Shown one piece after another: positions 46,021 through 54,535 of a stretch of DNA of 64,000 nt; the first letter of the stretch is position 1, and every line of letters starts with the position of its first letter. Below the pieces are notes generated by a model that saw only the letters and a list, made by a program, of their open reading frames with translations, was not told where the DNA came from and did no database searches. The translations under genes and the position numbers were made by a program. Source of the DNA: Arsenicitalea aurantiaca (GTDB lineage Bacteria; Pseudomonadota; Alphaproteobacteria; Rhizobiales; Devosiaceae); assembly GCF_003994485.1 (NCBI RefSeq), contig NZ_RZNJ01000003.1, forward strand, positions 525 to 64,524. The letters are read 5' to 3'.

Positions 46021-47913
46021 CTAGACCCCCGCTTCCTCCTCGGCGCCACCATCGGCACCGACATCGATGAAGCCGCCGGACTGGCGCGACCAGAGCTGGG
46101 CATAGTGCCCGCCCAACGCCACGAGCTGGGCGTGGGTCCCCTCCTCGACGATCCGCCCCTTGTCGAGCACGATGAGCCGATCCATGGCCGCAATCGTCGA
46201 GAGCCGATGGGCGATGGCGATCACCGTCTTGCCGACCATCAGCGATTCGAGCTGGGACTGGATCGCCGCTTCCACCTCGCTGTCGAGCGCCGAGGTCGCC
46301 TCGTCGAGCACGAGAATCGGCGCGTCCTTGAGGAGCACGCGGGCGATGGCGACCCGTTGGCGCTGCCCGCCGGAGAGCTTTACCCCCCGCTCCCCGACAT
46401 GGGCGTCATAGCCCGTCCGGCCCTTGGGGTCGGCCAGCGTCTCGATGAAGCTGTCCGCCTCGGCCATCTCGGCGGCGGTCGTCATCTCCTCGTCGGTGGC
46501 GTCGGGTCGACCGAAAACGATGTTCGCGCGCACCGAGCGGTGCAGGAGCGCGGTATCCTGTGTCACCACACCGATATTGCGCCGCAGCGAGTCTTGCGTG
46601 ACGCGGGCGATGTCCTGCCCGTCTATGGTGATCCGGCCCTGCTCGAGGTCATAGAAACGCAGCAGCAGGTTGACGAGAGTCGACTTGCCGGCCCCCGAGC
46701 GTCCGATCAGCCCGACGCGCTCGCCGGGGGCGATCGAGAGATCGAGCCCTGAGATGATCCCCCCGGGCCGGCCATAATGGAAATGGACGTTCTCGAAGCG
46801 GATCGCACCTTCTGTAACCTGCAGCTCCGTGGCGTCGGGCGCGTCGACGAGGTCCAGTGGCCGGGCGATAAGTTCGGCCGCGTTCTGCGCCGTGCCGAAA
46901 TTGCGCATCAGCCCGTTGAGCTGGGTCATCATGCGGCCGAGCAGATTGTAGAGGCGCAGGACGAGCCCCATGGTGAAGGCGACCCCGCCGACGCTGATCG
47001 ATCCTTGCGTCCAGAGATGGATCGCGAGCGCGCCGATCGCGACGATCATGATCCCGGACAGCATCGCCATCGATGCGCGCACCGCCGTAATCGTCCGCGT
47101 CATGCGGATCATGGCCGCAAGGAACGTCTCGAAACCGCGCCTGACGTAGCGATTGTCCTCGTCTGCATTGCCGAAGAGCTTCAGCGTCTGGATGTTGGAA
47201 TAGCTGTCGACGATGCGGCCAGACAGCGCCGAGGCGCTCTCGGCGGTGGCGGCGGAGAACTTGCGCATGCGCGGGACGAAATAGCGCGCCAGAACGGCGA
47301 AGATCGCGATCCAGAGGCCCACCAGCGCCGCCAGCCGCCAGTCGAGCTGGGCGACCAGAACCATGGTGGTGACGGTATAGACGCCGATGAACCAGACGAC
47401 CTGGATCAGGCTCACCATGAAATCGCCGACCGACCCGCCCGACTGCCAGACCTTGGTGGCGACCGAGCCGGCGAAATCGTTCTGGAAGAAGGAGAGGCTC
47501 TGGCGCGAGACGTGGGTGTAGGACTGCCACCGGATGCGATTGTAAAAGCCGGTATTGATGGTCTGTTCCTCGACCAGCGCCGAGGCCCAGGTGACGACGA
47601 AGCGGATGAGGAGGATGACGACCAGCATGAAGGTAAGCTCGGCGCCATGCCGGTCGATCAGCCCCGCCCACCCCTCGGCCTGCGTGCTGCCATCGAGCAG
47701 ATCGACGAGCCGTCCGACGAAATAGAAGAGCCCCGCCTCGACCAGCGCGACGAGGCCGCCGAGGATGAGCAGTGCGATGAAGGGGAGCCGGGCCTGGCGC
47801 AAATGATGCCAGAAAAAGGCGACGGTGCCGGTAGGTGGCACGGGTCGCCCCGCCGGACCGAACGGATCGATCCAGGATTCGAACATTCGGTTGATGGCGT
47901 CGACGAACTTCAT
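46021..47913 (-). CDS. ABC exporter half-subunit B (permease-ATPase)
   Basis: 630 residues: six-helix membrane domain (about 40-330) and nucleotide-binding domain with [25 protein letters not shown] and [12 protein letters not shown]. It follows a close paralogue by 111 nt on the same strand. The two share most of the ATPase sequence and probably form a heterodimer that exports lipids, drugs or peptides. No substrate clue is present. The D-loop and H-loop look intact, so both sites may be active. Confidence 0.93.
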   Translation of the reverse strand: MKFVDAINRMFESWIDPFGPAGRPVPPTGTVAFFWHHLRQARLPFIALLILGGLVALVEAGLFYFVGRLVDLLDGSTQAEGWAGLIDRHGAELTFMLVVILLIRFVVTWASALVEEQTINTGFYNRIRWQSYTHVSRQSLSFFQNDFAGSVATKVWQSGGSVGDFMVSLIQVVWFIGVYTVTTMVLVAQLDWRLAALVGLWIAIFAVLARYFVPRMRKFSAATAESASALSGRIVDSYSNIQTLKLFGNADEDNRYVRRGFETFLAAMIRMTRTITAVRASMAMLSGIMIVAIGALAIHLWTQGSISVGGVAFTMGLVLRLYNLLGRMMTQLNGLMRNFGTAQNAAELIARPLDLVDAPDATELQVTEGAIRFENVHFHYGRPGGIISGLDLSIAPGERVGLIGRSGAGKSTLVNLLLRFYDLEQGRITIDGQDIARVTQDSLRRNIGVVTQDTALLHRSVRANIVFGRPDATDEEMTTAAEMAEADSFIETLADPKGRTGYDAHVGERGVKLSGGQRQRVAIARVLLKDAPILVLDEATSALDSEVEAAIQSQLESLMVGKTVIAIAHRLSTIAAMDRLIVLDKGRIVEEGTHAQLVALGGHYAQLWSRQSGGFIDVGADGGAEEEAGV

Positions 47914-48024
47914 GGGCGGAGGGCAACGGCAGGATCGGGGAAGCGTTCCCCCAGCACTAGCCGATCACGCCTTCCCTGTCGCGGACAAGCGGTCGGGCGG
48001 AACCGATGGCCCCGCCCGATGCAC

Positions 48025-49875
48025 TCATTCGGCAGCCTCTTCGGCAGCGTCCATATCGATGAAGCCGCCCGATTGGCGGTTCCAGAGGCGGGCATAGGCA
48101 CCCCCCTGTTCGAGGAGTTCGGCGTGCGTGCCCTGCTCGATCACCCGGCCCTTGTCGAGCACGACCAGCCTGTCCATGGCCGCGATGGTGGACAGCCGAT
48201 GGGCGATCGCAATCACCGTCTTGTTCTCCATGAGCATGTTGAGCTGCCCCTGGATGGCGGCCTCGACCTCGCTGTCGAGTGCGGACGTCGCCTCGTCGAG
48301 CACGAGGATCGGCGCGTTCTTCAAAAGCACGCGTGCGATGGCGATACGCTGGCGCTGGCCGCCCGAAAGCTTGACGCCCCTTTCGCCCACATGCGCGTCA
48401 TATCCCCGCCGCCCCTGGGCGTCTGCAAGCTCCATGATGAAGTCATGAGCTTCGGCGAGACGCGCCGCGGCGATGACCTCCTCGTCTGTCGCATCGGGCC
48501 GGCCATAGGCGATGTTCTCGCGGACCGATCGGTGGAGCAGCGAGGTGTCCTGCGTCACGACGCCGATATTGGCGCGCAGGGAATCCTGCTTGACCGTGGC
48601 GATATCGATGCCGTCGACGCGGATCGCGCCACTCTCCCGATCGTAAAAGCGCAGCAGCAGGTTGACGATCGTCGACTTGCCCGCACCGGAGCGGCCGACG
48701 AGCCCGATCTTCTCGCCGGGCCGAACATGCAGGTCGAGCCCTTCGATGACGCCCTTTTCGCTCCCGTAGTGGAAGCCGACCTTTTCGAAACGGATGTCGC
48801 CCTCGACCTCGCCCAGCGGCTTGGCGTCCTTCTCATCGGCGACGACGCGCGGCAGCGAGATCGAGTTGATGCCGTCACGCACCGTACCGATGTTTTCAAA
48901 TAGCGAAGACATCTCCCACATCACCCACTGGCTCATGCCCTGGAAGCGCATGACGAGCCCGAGCGACACGGCGATCGCTCCCGGCGTCATCGCGCCGCCC
49001 AGCCAGGACCAGATGCCGATCGCGCCGACCGCAAATAGCAGCAGGGCGTTGAGCGTGTGCACGGCAAGGTAGAACCAGGTGATCATCCGCATCTGGCGGT
49101 AGACGGTGTCGAGGAAGCCCTCCATGGCCTCCTTGGAATAGCTTTCTTCCCGGCTCGAATGGGAGAAGAGCTTCACCGTCGCGATGTTGGTGTAGCTGTC
49201 GACGATGCGCCCCGTCATGGTCGAGCGCGCGTCGGCCTGTGCCTGCGAAATACGCCCCAGCCGCGGAATGAAATACCACATGACGGTGGCATAGGCGCCG
49301 ACCCAGACGATGAAGGGCAGCGCGAGCCGCCAGTCACTGGACGCCGCTAGGATCACCGCGCCGGTGAAATAGACGACGACATAGACGACCATGTCGAGCA
49401 GCTTCATCACCACTTCGCGCACGGCGAGCGAGGTCTGCATGAGCTTGGTGGCGATGCGGCCGGCAAACTCGTCCTGGAAGTAAGTCATCGACTGCCGGAT
49501 GAGGTAGCGATGCGCCATCCAGCGAATGCGCTGGGGGAAATTCCCCAGCAGCGTCTGATGCATGATGGCCGAACTCAGAAAGACGAGCGTCGGCATGACG
49601 AGGAGCAGGAAGAGCCCCATCAGGCCGAGCTTCCACCCTTCGGTCGCAAGGAAGGTCTCGCGATCGGCATTGGCCAGCCAGTCGACGATGTCCCCGACAA
49701 AGCCGAAGAGGATGATCTCGCCGGCCGCGATCGCTGCGGCGAGTAGCGCCATCAAGAAGAGCCAGCGCTTGGCCCCATGGCTATAATGCAGGCAGAAGGC
49801 GAGGAGACCCTTTGGCGGCTGGGTCGGATCACCGGGCGGATATGGATCGAGACGCCGTTCGAACCAGGAGAGCAT
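48025..49875 (-). CDS. ABC exporter half-subunit A (permease-ATPase)
   Basis: 616 residues from ATG 49875 (MLSWFERRLDPYPPGDPTQ), since the longer frame opens inside non-coding DNA. Exporter fold: membrane helices about 40-320, then [25 protein letters not shown] and [11 protein letters not shown]. It ends GGFIDMDAAEEAAE, like its neighbour's GGFIDVGADGGAEEEAGV: an acidic tail shared by the pair. The duplication is recent enough that long identical runs remain in the ATPase half. Confidence 0.93.
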   Translation of the reverse strand: MLSWFERRLDPYPPGDPTQPPKGLLAFCLHYSHGAKRWLFLMALLAAAIAAGEIILFGFVGDIVDWLANADRETFLATEGWKLGLMGLFLLLVMPTLVFLSSAIMHQTLLGNFPQRIRWMAHRYLIRQSMTYFQDEFAGRIATKLMQTSLAVREVVMKLLDMVVYVVVYFTGAVILAASSDWRLALPFIVWVGAYATVMWYFIPRLGRISQAQADARSTMTGRIVDSYTNIATVKLFSHSSREESYSKEAMEGFLDTVYRQMRMITWFYLAVHTLNALLLFAVGAIGIWSWLGGAMTPGAIAVSLGLVMRFQGMSQWVMWEMSSLFENIGTVRDGINSISLPRVVADEKDAKPLGEVEGDIRFEKVGFHYGSEKGVIEGLDLHVRPGEKIGLVGRSGAGKSTIVNLLLRFYDRESGAIRVDGIDIATVKQDSLRANIGVVTQDTSLLHRSVRENIAYGRPDATDEEVIAAARLAEAHDFIMELADAQGRRGYDAHVGERGVKLSGGQRQRIAIARVLLKNAPILVLDEATSALDSEVEAAIQGQLNMLMENKTVIAIAHRLSTIAAMDRLVVLDKGRVIEQGTHAELLEQGGAYARLWNRQSGGFIDMDAAEEAAE

Positions 49876-50183
49876 GTTACACCTGTTTTTGTCGTGCACA
49901 GGACGCGCGGGCGGCCTTCGGGCCGACATGCGAAACGGAAATATGCCTCCCTCGTGACAGCCGGGAGACGGGCACGAGCGAAGGCCGGGGCGCATGAGGC
50001 GCGGTCTGGTGCAGGGCCGGGTCTTTTACGCTCCGAAGTCCGGTTCGTAAACCGCTCGTTTGCCTTTGCCGGGGCGTGCGATCGGGCACCCGGGCGTTCC
50101 CCTTGTGACGAGGGCCCCGAGACCGCTAGAAACAGGGACCGGCGCGCCGAACGCGTCCGCCCGAACACAGGGACCCCAGGCCA
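49876..50183. other. 308-nt divergent promoter region, no gene seen
   Basis: This lies between the ABC exporter pair (minus) and pepN (plus). I see no credible reading frame or RNA. Moderately AT-rich stretches at 49876-49895 and around 50020-50060 could hold promoters for the two directions, but no convincing -35/-10 pair stands out. Confidence 0.5.
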
Positions 50184-52832
50184 ATGCGCACCGAGACCGA
50201 CCAGACCATCTACCTCAAGGACTACGCGCCGAGCCCCTACCTGATCGAGCGGGTTGAACTCGACGTGCGCTTCGAGGAATCCGAGACGCGTGTGCGCGCC
50301 CTGCTCACCATCCTCCCCAATCGCGATACCGAGCCAGGTACGCCCCTCGTGCTCGATGGGGATGAACTCACCCTCGACACGATCGCGATCGACGGGCTGC
50401 CGCTCGTGCTCAGCGCTTATGCCGCCACGCCGGACGCGCTGACGCTGATGGAGCCCCCCCACCGGCGCTTCGTGCTCGAGACCGAAGTGCGGCTCACTCC
50501 TGAAACCAACACCCGGCTGATGGGCCTCTACCGCTCGAACGGCGTGTGGTGCACCCAGTGCGAGCCCGAAGGCTTCCGCCGCATCACCTATTTCCTCGAC
50601 CGTCCCGACATCCTGTCGACCTATAAGGTGACCATGACGGCCGATCGCGCCCTGGCGCCGATCCTGCTGTCGAACGGCAATCCTTCAGGTGGCGGCGATG
50701 CGGGCGATGGCCGCCATTATGCGGTCTGGGAGGACCCCTTCCCCAAGCCCGCCTATCTCTTTGCCCTGGTCGCCGGCGATCTCGCCGCCATCCATGACAG
50801 CTTCACCACCGCCTCGGGCCGCAAGGTCGCGCTCGCGATCTATTGCGAGCACGGCAAGCAGGAACAGTGCGCCTACGCCATGGATGCCCTCAAGCGCTCG
50901 ATGGCCTGGGACGAGCGGCGGTTCGGGCTCGAATACGATCTCGACGTGTTCAACATCGTGGCCGTCTCCGACTTCAATTTCGGCGCGATGGAGAACAAGG
51001 GCCTCAACATCTTCAACGACAAGCTGGTCTTCGCCCGGCCCGAAACGGCGACCGACGTCGACTATGCGGGCATAGAGAGCGTCATCGCGCACGAATATTT
51101 TCACAACTGGACCGGCAACCGCATCACCTGCCGGGACTGGTTCCAGCTCTGCCTGAAAGAGGGGCTCACCGTATATCGCGACCAAGAGTTCACGATGGAC
51201 GAGCGGTCCCGCCCGGTGGCGCGGATCGAAGACGTGCGGAAGCTCCGCGCAACGCAGTTCCCGGAAGATGGCGGCCCCCTCGCCCATCCCGCGCGGCCCG
51301 ACAACTATCGCGAGATCAACAATTTCTACACGGCGACCGTCTACGAAAAGGGCGCCGAAATCGTGCGCATGCTCGCAACGCTCCTCGGCGAGGCGGGCTT
51401 CCGCAAGGGCATGGACCTCTATTTCGAGCGCCATGATGGGGATGCCACGACGATCGAGGCCTTCATCGCCGTCTTCGCCGAAGCCAGCGGACGGGATCTT
51501 TCGCAGTTCGAGCAATGGTATCTGCAGGCCGGCACTCCGGACCTGGAGGTCGGCGAGACCTGGGACGAGGCGACCCGGCGCTACAGCCTGAGCTTCCGCC
51601 AGCGGACCCGGCCGACACCGGGCCAGCCCGAAAAGGCGCCAATGGTGATTCCGGTCCGGTTCGGGCTCGTCGGCCCCAATGGCAGCGACATGGGCTGGAG
51701 CGGCGTCTCGGGCGGCCGAGTAGAAAGCGACCTGATCGTGCTCGAGGATGGCGAGACCACCATCACCTTCGAGGGAGTGGCGAGCCGTCCCGTGCCATCG
51801 CTGCTGCGCGGATTTTCGGCGCCGGTCAACCTCACAAGCAGCCTCGGCCAGGCCGAAAAGCTCTTCCTCGCCCGCCATGACGCGGACCCGTTCAACCGCT
51901 GGCAGGCCCTGCAGGACGTCGCGATGAAGCTCATCATCGATGCGGTGGACGGAGCGGCCTTGAGCACTGCGGACGCGGACGCCTTCACCGATGCGCTTGT
52001 GGAAACGCTCGGCGCAGAGGGCCTCGACGACGCCTTCAAGGCTCATGCCCTCACCCTGCCCGCCGAAACCGACATCGCGCGCATCATCGGCAAGTCGGTC
52101 GATCCGGACGCCATTCATGCCGCCCGCCAGTCGCTGATTGCCGCCATTTCCGAACGGGCCGGCCACGCGCTTGGCGAGGCCTATGACGCCCGATCCGCCG
52201 ATACCCCCTATTCGCCCGGCGCGGCGGAGGCCGGACGACGCGCGCTGCGCAACACGGTGCTCGGGCTCCTCGTGCGCGGGGGTGCACCTGGCGCTGCTGC
52301 ACGAGCCACCACCCAGTATCACGAGGCCGGCAACATGACCGATCGGCTTGCTGCGCTTTCGAGCGCGGTCGCGGCCTGGACGGGCGATGCGCAGGCGCTT
52401 CTCGAGGATTTCCGCACCCACCACACCGCCGATCCGCTGGTCTACGACAAATGGCTCGCGGCAAACGCCATCGCGCCCCATGGCGGTACGCTCGAACGGC
52501 TGCGGGCGATCCTCGCCGACCCCGACTTCCCCCGGAACAATCCAAATCGGCTGCGGGCGCTGGTCGGCTCGTTCGCAAATGCCAACCCCACCCAGTTCGG
52601 CCGGGCGGATGGCGCGGGCTTCCGCTTCGTTACCGACTTCGTCGCCGACGTCGATCGGCGCAACCCCAATGTTGCGGCTCGGGTGCTCACCGCTTTCCGC
52701 GTCTGGCGCACCTACGAGCCGGGGCGACGTGAGGCGGCGGAGCGGGCGCTGCGCGGCCTCGCCGAGGCGGGCGGGCTATCCCGGAACACCGCCGACATCC
52801 TGGCGCGAACGCTCGACACGGCGAGCGGCTGA
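50184..52832 (+). CDS. pepN: Aminopeptidase N
   Basis: Zinc M1 metallopeptidase of 882 residues, cytoplasmic. The exopeptidase motif is GAMENKGLN, the zinc site HEYFHNWTGNRITC (HExxH, then E 19 residues on in LKEGLTVYRDQEF). The ERAP1-like C-terminal helical domain is complete. It releases N-terminal amino acids during peptide turnover. The start ATG 50184 (MRTETDQTIYLKDYAP) matches other bacterial PepN. It is transcribed alone. Confidence 0.96.
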   Translation: MRTETDQTIYLKDYAPSPYLIERVELDVRFEESETRVRALLTILPNRDTEPGTPLVLDGDELTLDTIAIDGLPLVLSAYAATPDALTLMEPPHRRFVLETEVRLTPETNTRLMGLYRSNGVWCTQCEPEGFRRITYFLDRPDILSTYKVTMTADRALAPILLSNGNPSGGGDAGDGRHYAVWEDPFPKPAYLFALVAGDLAAIHDSFTTASGRKVALAIYCEHGKQEQCAYAMDALKRSMAWDERRFGLEYDLDVFNIVAVSDFNFGAMENKGLNIFNDKLVFARPETATDVDYAGIESVIAHEYFHNWTGNRITCRDWFQLCLKEGLTVYRDQEFTMDERSRPVARIEDVRKLRATQFPEDGGPLAHPARPDNYREINNFYTATVYEKGAEIVRMLATLLGEAGFRKGMDLYFERHDGDATTIEAFIAVFAEASGRDLSQFEQWYLQAGTPDLEVGETWDEATRRYSLSFRQRTRPTPGQPEKAPMVIPVRFGLVGPNGSDMGWSGVSGGRVESDLIVLEDGETTITFEGVASRPVPSLLRGFSAPVNLTSSLGQAEKLFLARHDADPFNRWQALQDVAMKLIIDAVDGAALSTADADAFTDALVETLGAEGLDDAFKAHALTLPAETDIARIIGKSVDPDAIHAARQSLIAAISERAGHALGEAYDARSADTPYSPGAAEAGRRALRNTVLGLLVRGGAPGAAARATTQYHEAGNMTDRLAALSSAVAAWTGDAQALLEDFRTHHTADPLVYDKWLAANAIAPHGGTLERLRAILADPDFPRNNPNRLRALVGSFANANPTQFGRADGAGFRFVTDFVADVDRRNPNVAARVLTAFRVWRTYEPGRREAAERALRGLAEAGGLSRNTADILARTLDTASG

Positions 52833-52914
52833 GGCGAATCAGCCTCTCGCCGCTCGTGGCGTCGTGGGCCCGAACGGCGCCTGGCACAATGCTGTCGGAT
52901 TTCGACCATCATGG

Positions 52915-52929
52915 TTAACGAGGCCTTAC
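52915..52929. promoter_or_regulatory. CtrA-like half-consensus upstream of the PAS kinase gene
   Basis: TTAA, seven bases and TTAC approximate the CtrA consensus TTAA-N7-TTAA, 170 nt before the kinase start. One position deviates. It is a lead only. Confidence 0.25.
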
Positions 52930-53098
52930 CGGTAGAAGAATTTTTCTCTCCCCGTAAGTGACTCGCTGGACTCGCAAAATCCGGCCGCCCTGCCGCCCGG
53001 CAAAATCAGCCTACTGGACAGCGCGGACGCCACGATTCAATGTCCATTTCGCGGGGCAATCGCACGGGCTATCCCCTGGGTCATTGACGGAGAACTAC

Positions 53099-54532
53099 AT
53101 GCGGTCGGCGGAGACATCCGGCGCCGAAGGTGATGGATTCGGCAAAAACAAAGCCACGGCCATCGACAAACCCTTCAGCGCTCTGAGTGGCACACTGGGC
53201 CATTTGGCCGGTTCGCTCTCTCCGGTCACCCTCGCCATATCTGCATCCATGCTCGGCAGCGCGAGCTTCTTCATCCTCCTCGATGCCAGCGGCGTCCTGG
53301 GCACAGAGCGCAGCGGCGTCCTCGGGCGCGCCCTTTGCGCCTTCGGCCTGGCGCTCTTCGTGGTCGCTCTCGCGATCAAGCTCTTCCCCCGGTCAGCCAT
53401 ACTGATCTCGGAAAACCGCAGCTATGAGGATCTCGTCGCGACCATCCCCTTCGGCGTTGCCTGCTGGGACCGTGCGGGAGCGCTCCTCACCTGCAATGAT
53501 CAGTATCGGCATCGCCTCGGTGGCAGCACGGACGTCATGCCCGGCAGCTCCTACCATCGGGCGGTCAACCAGCTGGTCCGTGGCGGCTACATGCGGGTCG
53601 TCAGCGAAGACGAGAACAACCGCGTTCTGGAGCTCCATCGCGAGGATGGCTCGTTCCTCCTCATCGACGAACGCCCGCTGCGCCATGGGGGCTTCATCAC
53701 ACTCGTCACCGACATCACCGAGCGCCGACGCGGCGAACAGCTTCTGACCGCTATCCGGGAGGAGCAGCGCCAGCTGGCCCGGCGCTATCACGAGGAGAAG
53801 CTGAAGGCCGAGGCCGCCAGCCGCTCCAAGACGTCGTTCCTCGCTCATCTCAGCCACGACATCCGCACCCCGCTCAATCACATCATCGGCTTTGCCGAGC
53901 TGATGCGGCACCAGACCTATGGGCCGCTCGGGGACCCGCGCTATCTGAGCTATGTCGATACCATCAAGGGTTCGGGGGAACGCCTGCTCTCCTTCTTTGC
54001 CTCCATTCTCGAGCTTGCCGAGCTCGAAAGCGGCCAGAAGGCACTGAAGGAAGAACGCTTCGGGATCGATGACGTGTTGTTTGCCGCCTCGAGGCGCTTC
54101 TCGATGCAGGCGCGCCGGGCCGGCCTCGTTCTGGTCGTCGGCGCAGCCTCGGGCGCGACGGTCAAGGCCGATCGCTATTCGCTCGACCGGATGGTCTGCA
54201 ACATCGTGGACAACGCCATCCGCTTCACCCCCGCAGGTGGCAAGGTGACGCTCGGGGCCTATGCCGCGCCTGACGGGGTCGTCATCGAAGTGACCGATAC
54301 GGGCATCGGCATGAGCGAGGAACAGCTCGAGACGCTTTCGCAGCCCTTCGCCTTCGGCGACGCCGCTTTCGCCCGCGAGCACAAGGGGGCGGGCCTCGGC
54401 ATCGCCATCGCCCGGGCCATTGCCGAGCTCAGCGGCGGACATCTGGCCATCGACAGCCGCCCGGCGCTCGGCACGACCGTGGCGGTTTCACTCCCCATCG
54501 CAGCCATGGAGCGCGCCCAGGCGGCCGAATAG
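53099..54532 (+). CDS. PAS sensor histidine kinase
   Basis: 477 residues from ATG 53099, which has GGAG seven bases upstream. Two membrane helices (about 43-63 and 77-97) precede a PAS domain (about 107-205), a coiled coil (210-240) and HisKA with H253 in AHLSHDIRTPLNHIIGFAEL. The ATPase domain has IVDNAIRFTPAGG, DTGIGMSEEQ and GAGLGIAIARAIAELSGG. No response regulator is beside it. The arrangement next to glnE is common in Hyphomicrobiales, but the signal is unknown. It converges on glnE with three bases between. Confidence 0.9.
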   Translation: MRSAETSGAEGDGFGKNKATAIDKPFSALSGTLGHLAGSLSPVTLAISASMLGSASFFILLDASGVLGTERSGVLGRALCAFGLALFVVALAIKLFPRSAILISENRSYEDLVATIPFGVACWDRAGALLTCNDQYRHRLGGSTDVMPGSSYHRAVNQLVRGGYMRVVSEDENNRVLELHREDGSFLLIDERPLRHGGFITLVTDITERRRGEQLLTAIREEQRQLARRYHEEKLKAEAASRSKTSFLAHLSHDIRTPLNHIIGFAELMRHQTYGPLGDPRYLSYVDTIKGSGERLLSFFASILELAELESGQKALKEERFGIDDVLFAASRRFSMQARRAGLVLVVGAASGATVKADRYSLDRMVCNIVDNAIRFTPAGGKVTLGAYAAPDGVVIEVTDTGIGMSEEQLETLSQPFAFGDAAFAREHKGAGLGIAIARAIAELSGGHLAIDSRPALGTTVAVSLPIAAMERAQAAE

Positions 54533-54535
54533 GCC

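Noticed and set aside
46777-48903. 708-codon antisense frame across the two ABC genes
   Set aside because: It spans two real genes and the gap between them on the opposite strand; its composition is an antisense artefact.
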